64,000 bases of DNA from Longimonas halophila (GTDB lineage Bacteria > Bacteroidota > Rhodothermia > Rhodothermales > Salinibacteraceae): NCBI RefSeq assembly GCF_002554705.1, contig NZ_PDEP01000003.1, positions 268,883 through 332,882 on the forward strand, written 5' to 3'. This document shows, piece after piece, positions 34,889-43,796 of this stretch. The translations under genes were made by a program, and so were the position numbers. Within the stretch, counting starts at the first letter, position 1. Each line of letters begins with the position of its first letter. A model generated the notes under the pieces. The model ran no database searches and was not told where the DNA came from. It saw nothing but the letters and a program-made list of their open reading frames with translations.

Positions 34889-34952
34889 GCAGAGACGACG
34901 ACTGCGCCCCATGCAGCGCGCCCGTACGCGGCGCTGTGTGGGGCGCTTTTTT
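34889..34952 (+). repeat. 64-bp direct repeat, copy 2 (with intrinsic terminator); candidate att site
   Basis: Near-identical to 33899-33962 (three mismatches). It again contains the GCGCCCC...GGGGCGC stem and a T-run, and ends the orphan gene's transcript. Together the two copies bound a segment of about 990 bp. Confidence 0.9.
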
Positions 34953-34995
34953 GATTTGAAGAGATGCTGCACCGTGCAGTTGGTCCACCGTGCTG

Positions 34996-35343
34996 CTATG
35001 CCCAATCGATAGCGGCCTCGTTCAGGATGCCATCCAGCTCAATCATGGTGGCGGCCCCGCCAATGAGTGTGGCCAGGGCGCGCATCTCGTCGGTGTTGAG
35101 GACGAGGACGGGCTGCTTGGTGCATGGCACGCGCAGTTGCCAGCGACAGCCGCTGGAGCATTCGCATCCGGCCACCGACCCCGACAACGCATGCAGCTTC
35201 TGGTGCACCTGCTGCAGGCCCTCGGTGCTCATGGCCAGCTGCACATCATCGAACGTGACGTGCACGTGACCCTCGTCGGCGTAGGCCACATGGCCGCGCT
35301 CGGTTTCGAAAAGCGTAGACGTGTCAAACGAAGCGGACTGCAT
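34996..35343 (-). CDS. Small Cys-containing hypothetical protein
   Basis: This 115-aa acidic cytoplasmic protein begins MQSASFDTSTLFETERGHVA. Its first half is beta-rich (YADEGHVHVTFDDVQLAMST), followed by a helix with a His and then CECSSGCRWQLRVPC. Four Cys within 15 residues could bind a metal. The C-terminal helix (TDEMRALATLIGGAATMIEL) is regular. No family is assigned. Codon use matches the chromosome, unlike the orphan gene next to it. It converges on the duplicated terminator. Confidence 0.65.
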   Translation of the reverse strand: MQSASFDTSTLFETERGHVAYADEGHVHVTFDDVQLAMSTEGLQQVHQKLHALSGSVAGCECSSGCRWQLRVPCTKQPVLVLNTDEMRALATLIGGAATMIELDGILNEAAIDWA

Positions 35344-35655
35344 AACGCGCTAAAGGTACGTTGGAGCGGACAAAGACGCACCTATTTAGATCGAGTCCAA
35401 ACTTGCAAGGTTTCATGACCTTCGCTTCCCCCTTAACAATGTTTTGTGAACCCGCTATCAACAACAGCGCGCCCGCAGCTATTCCGCTACGAGCGCGTGT
35501 CTATTCTACGCAACGACGCAGGAGCGTCCTTGTCTACACGTCCGACGGGGGACCGTCGGACGCAGATGATGTTTGTGGTTGTCTGTCAATCAGGCACAAT
35601 TGCGTAGCAGCGAACCCACTACCCGTTTCTGTACGGATACAACGCACGGAGGCAT
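35344..35655. other. 312-bp intergenic stretch with a paired-hairpin repeat
   Basis: No gene is seen. The hairpin GACGC-AGGA-GCGTC (35515-35528) is followed 11 bp later by GTCCGACGG-GGGA-CCGTCGGAC (35540-35561). This is the same pair, in the same order, as in the repeat at 7875-7925 and, inverted, at 4636-4686. Confidence 0.7.
35515..35561 (+). repeat. Paired-hairpin repeat (AGGA-loop and GGGA-loop)
   Basis: Two perfect hairpins: a 5-bp stem with AGGA loop, then a 9-bp stem with GGGA loop. Same design as the hairpins at 4636-4686, 7875-7925 and, for the second one, 23336-23355. Confidence 0.8.
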
Positions 35656-36228
35656 CTATTCTTGCACCGTCAAGTCGATGAGGGCAGTGTCGTCGTCGGA
35701 GTGATTGTCGTGCCAGAGCAGGAAGCGCACCTGCGTGGTCCCGGCGCTCTGCGGATACACATGCACGTGGTCGCCGTGGAAGAGCTCGCCTTCCTCGCCA
35801 TACAGCGCCGCGGCCTCGCCCTCAAATTCGATTTCGCCGGAGCTGTCGAAAAAGATCACATCTTGGGGGGCAGCATTGTCGACGGCGTATTGCGCTTCAA
35901 ACTCGCCGCCTTCTTCGAGCGTGATTTCATCGCCGTCCTCATCGAACATGCGGATGGTCCACACGGGGTGGTCGCCACCGTCATCGAGCGGAACAGTGAG
36001 TTCGTCGACGTTCCAGCCGTCTTCGTCGGTCCAGGTGGCTATAGGCGTGCCCGTACCATCGCGGGTTTCGAGTTCGACACGGTCGATTCGGAGCAACTCG
36101 CCATCGTGATCGTCGTGGTCATCATCGTCGTCGCTGCCGACAATAGAGTCGCAAGCGCTGCCTACAATAAGAAGTAGGGCCAGCGCCAGCAGCGATCCGA
36201 GTTTTGCTAACGGTGTGTTCGTTTTCAT
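35656..36228 (-). CDS. His/Asp-rich lipoprotein, probable metal-binding
   Basis: This 190-aa protein has a lipoprotein signal (lipobox IVGSAC at about residues 21-26). Directly after the anchor comes an Asp/His run, DDDDDHDDHD, and later FHGDHVHVYPQSAG and LLWHDNHSDDD, so there are three His-rich patches suited to binding Zn, Cu or similar ions. The rest is a beta-rich acidic domain. It is last of five same-strand genes, 34 bp after a TonB-dependent receptor of ZnuD-like type, and may hand metal to that receptor or buffer metal at the membrane. The metal and the direction of transfer are inferred. Confidence 0.8.
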   Translation of the reverse strand: MKTNTPLAKLGSLLALALLLIVGSACDSIVGSDDDDDHDDHDGELLRIDRVELETRDGTGTPIATWTDEDGWNVDELTVPLDDGGDHPVWTIRMFDEDGDEITLEEGGEFEAQYAVDNAAPQDVIFFDSSGEIEFEGEAAALYGEEGELFHGDHVHVYPQSAGTTQVRFLLWHDNHSDDDTALIDLTVQE

Positions 36229-36262
36229 AACTGATTGGGTTGGGTTGTGAACAGATGCCGCG

Positions 36263-38629
36263 TCAAAACTGGACGCGATACGTGAGGCTGATATTGCGGC
36301 CCGGTTGCGGGGCCACGTCTTTGATGCGCGACGTGTGGTCGCGCCAGGTGCTGTCGGTCAGGTTCTGGCTTTGCAGGGTGATGCGATGCTGCGTGCCGTG
36401 CGTCGCGAAGGCGGCGCCAACCCCGCCGCGCCACAGCACGTAGCCGTCGGTCGGCGGCTGCGGACGCTCGGCAGTGCCGCCGCGCTGTACGGGATCGGGC
36501 ACGCGGGTTTGGTCGGCGGTCCACCTCATGCCAAGGTGCCCAAAGAAGCGCGCGCCGTCGTAGCGCAGTTCGGCATCGGTGGTGAGCGGGGGGATGAAGG
36601 GCAGCGGATTATCATCGGCGCGCCGCGTGGCCCGCACGTAGCTGGCGGTGACATCGGCAATGAGATTGGGGACAGCCTCGTACTGCACGCGCCCTTCGCC
36701 GCCCCAGAAGGTGGCGTCGGCGTTTTCGGCTTCGAAGACCGGCGTGATGCGTCCCAGATCGCCCTCGCGATCCACAAACACGGTGAGTCCGGTGGGCGCG
36801 TAGAAAATGTAGTCGTTGACGCGGTTGACATAGGCGGCGGCCTCAACCTCCAGACGCGGGGTGTTGCCCCGCACAAACAGGTCGAGTCCATGCCCGATTT
36901 CAGATTTGAGGTCGGGTGTGCCAATGTCGAACGAGAAGTCGGCCAGGTGCGGGCCGTCGGAGTACATCTCCTCGATGGAGGGGCTGCGGAAGGAGCGTGA
37001 CAGGCTGGTGCCGACGGTCCACGCGTCGGACACGTTGTAGAGCGCGGCCAGCGAGCCGGAGGCGTTGGCAAAGGTGCGGTTCGATACTGACTTGATGATG
37101 CGCTCCCCCTCCCGCGTGCGAACCCGGATGTCGCGTTGGTCGGGCGTGGATGTTTCGGTGTAGTCGAAGCGCGCGCCCAGTTGCAGGCGCACGGCACGGT
37201 ATCCCACCTCCTCGTAGGCAAAGGCCGCCACCGTGCCGCTTCGGCCTGAGCGCGTGCCCGGCGATACGCCGCCCGATTCGAGGTCGCGCCCGTACCACGA
37301 CAGGCCCATCGCGCCTTCCAGGCGGAGTCCGTGGGGCGCGTGGGTGTGGCGCACGGTCAGGTTCATTTCGCCAGAGGTCTGCTCGAAGCGCGTGCCAATG
37401 ATGTCGGACGCATCGGTGCGGCGGCGCTCGATCTCGGTGTGGTCGTAGCGGATCAGATTCGCATCCCACTCGACACGGTCGAAGACGCCCAGGAGCGGGC
37501 GGTCGTAGACGATGCGCAGGCGGCCCGTTTCGCGCGTGGCCTCGATGTCGACGCCGCCGGGGTGCGCGCCCGGAATCAGTTCGCCGTTGAACGTGCCGGG
37601 CACGCCATACGCGGTATCGTAGTAGCGATACGACGCCCCCACCAGGCCCCAGGCGGGCAGCCAGCTACCGCCGAAACTGCCGTTGAGCACGGTTTGGTCG
37701 GTAGACGGCAGATCGCCCTGCGGGGTGCGCGTGTCTTGGGCGTTGCGCAGGCTGAGTTCGCCACGCAGCGCCAGCGGTCCGACCGGTGCCTCCACCGTTG
37801 CTCCGCCTGCAAGCCCGTCGTTGACGGAGGTCGCCTGCGTGGTGACCATGCCGGTGATTTCGTTGGGCCGGGTGCGTGGGATGTCGTTCCGAATGACGTT
37901 CACCACCCCGCCCAGCGCCTGCGAGCCGTAGAGGAGTCCGGCGGGGCCACGAATGACCTCGATCTGCTCGGCGGTCAGCGGCTCCATCATCACGCCGTGG
38001 TCGGCGGTGGTCTGGTAGAGATCGCCGGTGCGCTGGCCGTCTTCGAGCATGAGCACGCGGTCGCCGCCCATGCCACGAATGGAGGGGCGCGCCGCACCGG
38101 GACCGTTGTACTGCATGGCGAAGCCCGGCACGCGCTGCAGCGTTTCGGGGATGCTGCTGCCCAGTTGCTGATGAAGCTCCTCGCCCGCCAGTGCGGTGAT
38201 GGGGCGGTACACCTCGGCGGTCGTGCGCTCGCGCAGAGCGCCGGTGACCACGACATCAGGAAGGCCCACGCGCTGCGGACGCAGGTCGATGGCCAGCGTG
38301 ATTGTTTCGTCTGAGGCCATCTCGACGGACTGGCGATGCGGGGCGTACCCCACAAAACGCACCTCGATCTCGTACGCGCCGGGCGCCACATTGCGAAACG
38401 TGAACCGACCCTCGGCATCGGTGGCCTGCCCACGGCCGGTGGGGCTGAGTTGCACCGTAGCGCCGGGTAGGGGACTGTCGGTTGTGCGATCCACCACCAC
38501 ACCCGAGAGCGTGCCTCTCGTCTCCTGCATCGTTATATGGGAGGATGCAAGGCATTCTGCATTTCCCCCAACCCATACCGCGCTCCATAGCAGCCCGACA
38601 AGGGCCACATGTTGCATCATTCGTTGCAT
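36263..38629 (-). CDS. TonB-dependent receptor, ZnuD-like
   Basis: This 788-aa outer-membrane receptor has a signal region at 1-30 and a carboxypeptidase-regulatory-like domain at about 38-118 (GTLSGVVVDRTTDSPLPGAT, then FVGYAPHRQSVEM). A plug follows at about 125-250 (TALAGEELHQQLGSSIPETL; RPSIRGMGGDRVLMLEDGQR; VEVIRGPAGLLYG-type segment read as IEVIRGPAGLLYGSQALGG), then the barrel ending SLTYRVQF. The stretch with RTGDLYQTTADHGVMMEPL before the plug end resembles ZnuD zinc receptors. The substrate is therefore probably zinc or another metal complex. It sits between a Cys/His-rich secreted protein and a His-rich lipoprotein on the same strand. Confidence 0.88.
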   Translation of the reverse strand: MQRMMQHVALVGLLWSAVWVGGNAECLASSHITMQETRGTLSGVVVDRTTDSPLPGATVQLSPTGRGQATDAEGRFTFRNVAPGAYEIEVRFVGYAPHRQSVEMASDETITLAIDLRPQRVGLPDVVVTGALRERTTAEVYRPITALAGEELHQQLGSSIPETLQRVPGFAMQYNGPGAARPSIRGMGGDRVLMLEDGQRTGDLYQTTADHGVMMEPLTAEQIEVIRGPAGLLYGSQALGGVVNVIRNDIPRTRPNEITGMVTTQATSVNDGLAGGATVEAPVGPLALRGELSLRNAQDTRTPQGDLPSTDQTVLNGSFGGSWLPAWGLVGASYRYYDTAYGVPGTFNGELIPGAHPGGVDIEATRETGRLRIVYDRPLLGVFDRVEWDANLIRYDHTEIERRRTDASDIIGTRFEQTSGEMNLTVRHTHAPHGLRLEGAMGLSWYGRDLESGGVSPGTRSGRSGTVAAFAYEEVGYRAVRLQLGARFDYTETSTPDQRDIRVRTREGERIIKSVSNRTFANASGSLAALYNVSDAWTVGTSLSRSFRSPSIEEMYSDGPHLADFSFDIGTPDLKSEIGHGLDLFVRGNTPRLEVEAAAYVNRVNDYIFYAPTGLTVFVDREGDLGRITPVFEAENADATFWGGEGRVQYEAVPNLIADVTASYVRATRRADDNPLPFIPPLTTDAELRYDGARFFGHLGMRWTADQTRVPDPVQRGGTAERPQPPTDGYVLWRGGVGAAFATHGTQHRITLQSQNLTDSTWRDHTSRIKDVAPQPGRNISLTYRVQF

Positions 38630-38758
38630 ACATCACCGCTTTAGCAACCCGCGCTGCGCGCTATTCGCAGAGCCGCGGGTTCGTTGTTGCACGTCTGTTG
38701 AGTCCGGAAGGCTCAGAGCGCTCCCAGAGTAGACCATTCCTGACGGGAATGGCTGCGA

Positions 38759-39076
38759 TCAGGCATGCGGTGGACCACGAATGACGTGATGCCCGGCGAG
38801 ATGCAGGTGCGGCGATGCAGGCGCGATGCCTTCCCATGCCCGAATGTGAAGCGTGGGCGTGGGCGCGGCGAGGCTTGCGGCGTGGGCCGAGTGAAATACC
38901 GCCTCGCACAGCGTACAGTCGATGCTGCTATCGGCATCGCTCTGCGTGACGTGCGTGTGCGTGGCGGTGGCGGCCCCGCGAGCATGATGCACGGCGTGTA
39001 CGGCGGGCACCAGTACGCCGCCGACTACGAAGGTAGCCAGAAGCACCACTGCCGCAATGTGCCGCCACGTGTGCAT
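38759..39076 (-). CDS. Cys/His-rich small secreted protein A
   Basis: This 105-aa protein has a signal peptide (RHIAAVVLLATFVVGGVLVP, then AVHA). The mature part is rich in His and holds DCTLCEAVFHSAH (CxxC with nearby His) and a His-rich tail ending GHHVIRGPPHA. It is a clear paralogue of the protein at 41783-42142, sharing RHIAA, the VHAxHHA junction, DCTLCxAVxH and the end GPPHA. Each lies directly upstream of a TonB receptor, like the DUF2946-type proteins that accompany metal receptors in Proteobacteria. The start is taken at the ATG 39074-39076, aligned with the paralogue; an ATG at 39106 is possible. Confidence 0.7.
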   Translation of the reverse strand: MHTWRHIAAVVLLATFVVGGVLVPAVHAVHHARGAATATHTHVTQSDADSSIDCTLCEAVFHSAHAASLAAPTPTLHIRAWEGIAPASPHLHLAGHHVIRGPPHA

Positions 39077-39189
39077 GGGTGTGCGTATTTGTGTGTGTTC
39101 TAACATCCGGCAGAATGATGCCGGGGCGCCTCGGTTCCACCTGCGCTGGGGCTTTCTTGGGTAGTCCAGCGCAGGCCAAGCGGACGCCC

Positions 39190-41628
39190 CTAAAACGACG
39201 TAGACACGCCAAACCGGACATTACGCCCCGCCGAGAGCGCATAGCCTTTGTAGGTGTCGAGGAAGTCGCGGTAGGTGGTGTCGAACACGTTGTCGACGCC
39301 AACCGAGAGTGTGAGCGGCACGCCGATGCCGGTGCGCAGCGTGCCCTGCGCTTCCGCGTTGACTACGGTATAGGCTTGCGTAGACGCTGTGCCGAAGGGT
39401 GGCCCGAAGTCGCCGTCAAACTGCGAGAACGGCTCAAAGCGCCCGGCGGCGTCTTTGTCGAGGGCGTGCTTCACGGTGATCTCTACGCTCGGGTTGCGGA
39501 ATCGGTCGGTGCCGCGGGGCACCCAGCGCGCAAAACCCGAAACGGTGTTGGATGGAAGCAGCGGCAGGTCGCCATCGCCGCCGTTGGTGCCTAAGCCGGT
39601 GCCGGTGCCTCCGAGAATGGCCGTGCTGCCGCCCACCTGCAGCCACGGCTGTACACTCGTTTCAATGGTCGCCTCGATGCCCGGAATGACGGCATCGGTC
39701 TGCGCCGCAGCGTATATGGGCAGCCCGCTCCCAGCGTTGGTATCGCCGGTGTTTTGCAGGTAGATGTAGTTCGAGATGGCGTTGACGTATCCGGTAAGCT
39801 CGGCCGTTATGCGGTCGCGGCGCACACGGAACGACAGATCGGCGCTGTAGGAGCGCTCGGGGTCCAGGTCGGGGTTACCCACCTGAAACGCGGCAACGCC
39901 TCCGTGCACACCGCTGGCATATAGCTCAAAGACGCTGGGCGCGCGGAACCCGGCCCCCAGGTTTGTGGCCAGCGCCATGCCGTTGCCCAGTGCGTAGTTG
40001 GCGCCCGCCGAGCCCGAGAGCGTGGTGTACGTATTTTCGAGCTGGTCTGGGTCCTGGGTACGCTGGTTCGGAACGGCCTCAATAGTGCGCAGGTCAACGC
40101 GTCCGCCCAGCGACAGGGTGAGCGCATCGAACTCGGCGTCCTCGAAGACAAAGAGTCCGGCATTCCAGGTACGGGCTGAGGGTTGCAGTTCGGCGGGGCC
40201 ACGCGTGTCGGCGTCCTGGTGCTGCACCTCGACGCCGATGGTGCCGCTCAGTGGACCCACAGGCGGATGCACAAGCTCCAGGCGTCCGGTGTAGATGTCG
40301 GTTTTCAGGTCCAGAGGGTAGTCGAATCCACCCAGTCCGCCGTTGTCGCGAATCGTGGCAAGCGTCACATCGCCGCTGCCGGGTGCGGACTGCCGGATGG
40401 AGCGCTGCCAGCTTAAGCGTGGTTTGAGCACCAGATCCCCTGCGGTGAGCGTGCCCTTCAGCAGCACGTTGCTGTGCTCCAGGTTCTGCCCGACGCCGTC
40501 GGGGGGATTGTTGACATTCCCCTGGGGCCCGCCGGTGGGCAGCGCAAAGTTGTGGGCATTTTGCCAGTAGTCACCGTGCAGCTGCAGGCTCCCAAAGTCG
40601 CCCTGCACGCCGACCTGTCCGTAAGCGCTCCACTGCTCAAAGTTGGTGAAGGGCACCTCGCCGGTGTACTTCGGATCGCCAAACGTGCCGCCATTGCCCG
40701 TTTCAAAGAAGGTCGGCGCATCCGGTGCGTGGTAGTTGCCCGCCACGCGCCGCTCGGCCCCTACACGCCAGCCGACATTGCCTTGGGCCACCTGCAGGTC
40801 GATGGATCCGGCACGCTCGTTGTTGTTGGTGTAGTACTGGGTGGATGCGGAGCCCTCGGCCTCCACCTGGCCTGAACTGGACGTGGGGGCGGGCTTGCTG
40901 ATGACATTGATGGCGCCGCCCAGCGCATCCGAGCCATACAGGATGCTGCTTACGCCGCGCACCACCTCCACGCGCTCGGCTTCGCTGGCGTTGGTGGTGG
41001 GAAAGTGACGTACGCCGAACTGGTAGAACTCTTGGGCCACCCCGTCTTTGAGCAGCTTCACACGGTTGCCACTCAGTCCGCGCAGCACCGGCTTGCCTGC
41101 TTGCGAGCCCGTCTTGATGGAGGAGACCCCGCGCACGTTGTCTTGCAGCAGGTCGCCGAGGGCGGCCCCGCGCTGCGACTCCAACTCTTGCAGCCCCATC
41201 ACATCAACGCTCTGGGGCGCGCGAAGCGTGCTGCGCGCCCGGGCCGTGCCAGTCACGGTTACACCGTCTACCTCCAGTACGCGCGTCTGCAAGGTGGCGT
41301 CTACCGTCGTGGTTTCGCCTGCGGTGACCTGCACCTCGCGGACTACAGTGCGATAGCCCACAAACCGAAACTCCAGCAGGTGCTCGCCGGTCGGCAGGCC
41401 GTCAATTTCGTAGGTGCCGTCAGCGTCGGTCGTGGTGCCGCGCTGCAGCGTGAGGTCAACGATTTGGACGTCGGGGAGCGGCTCCCCTTCATCGTCAACC
41501 ACCGTACCAGCTACGGTGCCGCGGTTGGTCTGCGGAGCGTTGGCCTGGCTCCATGCCGTTAGCGGCGTGCCCGCCATGAAAAGAAGCAATACACATGCGT
41601 GTCGTACAATAGAGCGAATCATACCCAT
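39190..41628 (-). CDS. TonB-dependent receptor, second of the metal island
   Basis: This 812-aa receptor has a signal peptide ending AWSQ and a carboxypeptidase-regulatory-like domain at about 38-115 (GTVAGTVVDDEGEPLPDVQI, then FRFVGYRTVVREVQV). The plug includes RGLSGNRVKLLKDGVAQEF and VEVVRGVSSILYGSDALGGA, and the C-terminal barrel ends NVRFGVSTSF. The plug pattern GKPVLRGLSGNRVKLL is common to receptors for metals and metal chelates. It lies between two paralogous Cys/His-rich secreted proteins, and gene order suggests a duplicated module. The substrate is not known; metal is inferred from the neighbourhood. Confidence 0.88.
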   Translation of the reverse strand: MGMIRSIVRHACVLLLFMAGTPLTAWSQANAPQTNRGTVAGTVVDDEGEPLPDVQIVDLTLQRGTTTDADGTYEIDGLPTGEHLLEFRFVGYRTVVREVQVTAGETTTVDATLQTRVLEVDGVTVTGTARARSTLRAPQSVDVMGLQELESQRGAALGDLLQDNVRGVSSIKTGSQAGKPVLRGLSGNRVKLLKDGVAQEFYQFGVRHFPTTNASEAERVEVVRGVSSILYGSDALGGAINVISKPAPTSSSGQVEAEGSASTQYYTNNNERAGSIDLQVAQGNVGWRVGAERRVAGNYHAPDAPTFFETGNGGTFGDPKYTGEVPFTNFEQWSAYGQVGVQGDFGSLQLHGDYWQNAHNFALPTGGPQGNVNNPPDGVGQNLEHSNVLLKGTLTAGDLVLKPRLSWQRSIRQSAPGSGDVTLATIRDNGGLGGFDYPLDLKTDIYTGRLELVHPPVGPLSGTIGVEVQHQDADTRGPAELQPSARTWNAGLFVFEDAEFDALTLSLGGRVDLRTIEAVPNQRTQDPDQLENTYTTLSGSAGANYALGNGMALATNLGAGFRAPSVFELYASGVHGGVAAFQVGNPDLDPERSYSADLSFRVRRDRITAELTGYVNAISNYIYLQNTGDTNAGSGLPIYAAAQTDAVIPGIEATIETSVQPWLQVGGSTAILGGTGTGLGTNGGDGDLPLLPSNTVSGFARWVPRGTDRFRNPSVEITVKHALDKDAAGRFEPFSQFDGDFGPPFGTASTQAYTVVNAEAQGTLRTGIGVPLTLSVGVDNVFDTTYRDFLDTYKGYALSAGRNVRFGVSTSF

Positions 41629-41782
41629 ACCAATCAGAATACCCAGACAAGCGACCCATGATCATAGACAGTGGGGCGCGCCGTCTTAACAGCACAGGCA
41701 AGCGTGGGGGGATGCAACATGGCTTTCGCCAAGCTACAGGTACATCACAGAATGCGATGCATGCAGCATGCGTGCCCGATCG

Positions 41783-42142
41783 TTAAGCATGCGCGCGGGC
41801 ATGGGGCGGGCCGCGGGTAGGAGGAGGCAGAACCGCGCTGTGCGATCCAGATGTGGGTTGCACAGGCACCGTGACGAGGCGAACCCCGTAGGCATGCACA
41901 ACCGGGCTGCGCAACGGCGGTACGGCATGAACAACCGCGCTGCACAGTGTACAGTCGACATCGGCATGGGATGTGTCCGTGGTCCACCGTGCCGGAACGG
42001 CCTCGCACTGTGGTACCCCATGATGGCCTTGGTGCGACCCCGCACTGGCATGATGCGCCGCATGTACGCTGGGCGCAATGATGCCTCCCATCACAAACAG
42101 CGCCAGAAGCGCGGCGGCTGCTATGTGACGCGAAGTGACCAT
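41783..42142 (-). CDS. Cys/His-rich small secreted protein B
   Basis: This 119-aa protein is a paralogue of the one at 38759-39076. Its signal peptide is VTSRHIAAAALLALFVMGGI, cleaved near VHAAHHA. A His-rich stretch SAGSHQGHHG follows, then DCTLCSAVVHAV (CxxC) and a Pro/His tail ending GPPHARAHA. Metal binding through Cys and His is likely, but the identity of the metal is open. It is first in the five-gene minus-strand order B, receptor, A, receptor, His-lipoprotein. The ATG at 42140-42142 is preferred over a GTG at 42181. Confidence 0.68.
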   Translation of the reverse strand: MVTSRHIAAAALLALFVMGGIIAPSVHAAHHASAGSHQGHHGVPQCEAVPARWTTDTSHADVDCTLCSAVVHAVPPLRSPVVHAYGVRLVTVPVQPTSGSHSAVLPPPTRGPPHARAHA

Positions 42143-42267
42143 GGGTGTGCAGTGCGTGTGTATTGGCTTGAGACACTCCACTGAATGAACCCTTGGCCAT
42201 CCTGTTCCGCTGTGTTTTTGGATGCGGGAGCGCTATCTACGTATTGCAACCACACGTTCCAGACGAC

Positions 42268-42792
42268 ATGAATCCCCCGGACGAGCTTCCTGAAGGTCGC
42301 AAACCGCACTCCGCCACCACACGATCGGTCTCAGTGCGCGTGGTGGATGTGTATCCGTACCGGATACAGCGTGATACGCCTGAACTTTTGGTGCTCCGCC
42401 GATCGGACCAGGCATCGTACGCGGGCACCTGGCGGATGGTGGGCGGCACAATGGAAGCGGACGAAACGGCCTGGCAGGCTGCGCTGCGCGAGCTTCGGGA
42501 AGAGACGGGCCTTGTGCCTGAGCAGTTCTGGGCGCTGCCCTCGCTCAACCACTTCTATGAGTGGCAGCACGACCGCATCAATTTGATTCCGGCGTTTGCC
42601 GCAGCGGTCAGCGGCCCACCTACGCTTAACCACGAGCACGATGGCTGGGCCTGGGTATCGGTGGGCGAGGCCGAGCAGCGACTGCAGTGGCCCGAACAGC
42701 AGCGCCTGGCCCGGCTGGTCGCGTCGATGTGCGCGCAGGGCGTGCCTAAAGCGCTGCAGATTCCTGTGGATGCAGCATCCCACACGACATAG
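42268..42792 (+). CDS. NUDIX hydrolase
   Basis: This 174-aa protein has the complete Nudix box GGTMEADETAWQAALRELRE followed by ETGL (GX5EX7REUXEEXGU) at about residues 59-82, which binds Mg and hydrolyses nucleoside diphosphate-linked compounds. NHFYEWQHDRINLIPAFA and EHDGWAWV resemble dihydroneopterin-triphosphate or (d)NTP pyrophosphatases of the NudB type, but the substrate cannot be fixed. The ATG at 42268 is chosen; the upstream extension runs into the divergent promoter region. A hairpin at 42803-42837 follows. Confidence 0.9.
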   Translation: MNPPDELPEGRKPHSATTRSVSVRVVDVYPYRIQRDTPELLVLRRSDQASYAGTWRMVGGTMEADETAWQAALRELREETGLVPEQFWALPSLNHFYEWQHDRINLIPAFAAAVSGPPTLNHEHDGWAWVSVGEAEQRLQWPEQQRLARLVASMCAQGVPKALQIPVDAASHTT

Positions 42793-42802
42793 CTCCATGC
42801 AG

Positions 42803-42837
42803 CAGCGGCTCGCCAGCGTAATGCCAGCGAGCCGCTG
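42803..42837. terminator. Hairpin between convergent genes
   Basis: CAGCGGCTCGC (42803-42813) pairs perfectly with GCGAGCCGCTG (42827-42837). It lies directly after the NUDIX stop and before the convergent gene. There is no T-run, so efficiency is uncertain. Confidence 0.55.
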
Positions 42838-42932
42838 ATTATGGGCGCCGGTACCAACCAAGCGCGCCCGTTCATTATGTGATTTTGCCGTGATACGCCT
42901 TCCATCTCCCTGCTGTGCGGCATCCTCATGGC

Positions 42933-43295
42933 CTACTGAAACAGCGCGGGAATGGGCGTCGTGGTGGACACGCTCGACGCCGAGGGGGTCACCTGTTGGG
43001 TTGAGGCCGGCGTCTGGGCCGTCTGTGTGCTGGTATCGGTGGTCGTCAGGCTGGCATACAGTCCCAGCGCCATGATCGCGAAGATAACCAGCGATCCGGC
43101 CAGGCGGAACCGGTTGTACTCTTTGCTACGCTGCACGCGGCGATCGGTACGCGCTTGCAGACGTTTCTGCAATTGCTCCGACGGCAACGCAATGCTTTTC
43201 AGGTCGTGCGCGGGCGGTTTGGCGAGCGGCATGTAGCTGCTCATGAAGTTTCCAACGAGAAATTTCTTGTCGCGGGGCTTGGGGGCGTTTTTCAT
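42933..43295 (-). CDS. Small single-span membrane protein, unidentified
   Basis: This 120-aa protein has a basic cytoplasmic N-terminus (about 1-62, many Lys/Arg), one transmembrane helix (about 65-84, LAGSLVIFAIMALGLYASL) and a Thr/Ser/Pro/Gln-rich outer tail with no structure of its own. No family is recognised. The start at 43293-43295 is the only sensible ATG. It stands alone with about 500 bp of non-coding DNA upstream. Confidence 0.65.
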   Translation of the reverse strand: MKNAPKPRDKKFLVGNFMSSYMPLAKPPAHDLKSIALPSEQLQKRLQARTDRRVQRSKEYNRFRLAGSLVIFAIMALGLYASLTTTDTSTQTAQTPASTQQVTPSASSVSTTTPIPALFQ

Positions 43296-43796
43296 AACGT
43301 TTGCCTATTTAAGTTTGCGGACAATAAAGAGATAGAATGTCCGCTACAGCTTCCTACGCATACGTACAGGCAGGCAACTGTAGCGCCGCTCGCAGCTCTC
43401 CGGAGCAGCTGCGGCGCATCGGGGATGGGACGCGCGTCCCGTGTTCACCCCTACCACGAAGCATCCCTGAACAATGTTACCGAGCAAAAGCGCTTCCTTA
43501 CGGTTTCGGGGCAGCTTCACCGCTGAATCGCGATGGGTTCACCGTACCTCTGTGTCATCTTCATGGCTGTAACGGGCTGGTTCACCCCTCTGTAACGGCC
43601 TGGATACGGCGCGTTCTGGTGCATATCGCGTTGCTTATCTGTTTGAGATTTACAGGTGGACTTCGTGTTACACTGTGTTCACGATACCCGCATTGGCGAA
43701 GGCCCTGCCTGCGTGGAGCCTACCGCTCGTAACTTATGAAGACGCATTGCGTACGGTCGCTTGCACGCCGATCTGCTCCACCGCCCGTGTACGTCC
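43296..43796. other. 501-bp divergent intergenic region with strong hairpins
   Basis: No gene is seen. A long hairpin at 43383-43417 (arms GCGCCGC/GCGGCGC plus inner GCAGCT/AGCTGC) is followed by the perfect 14-bp palindrome GGGACGCGCGTCCC (43427-43440). The rest contains short repeats but no DtxR-like box. Promoters of both flanking genes should be here. Confidence 0.55.
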
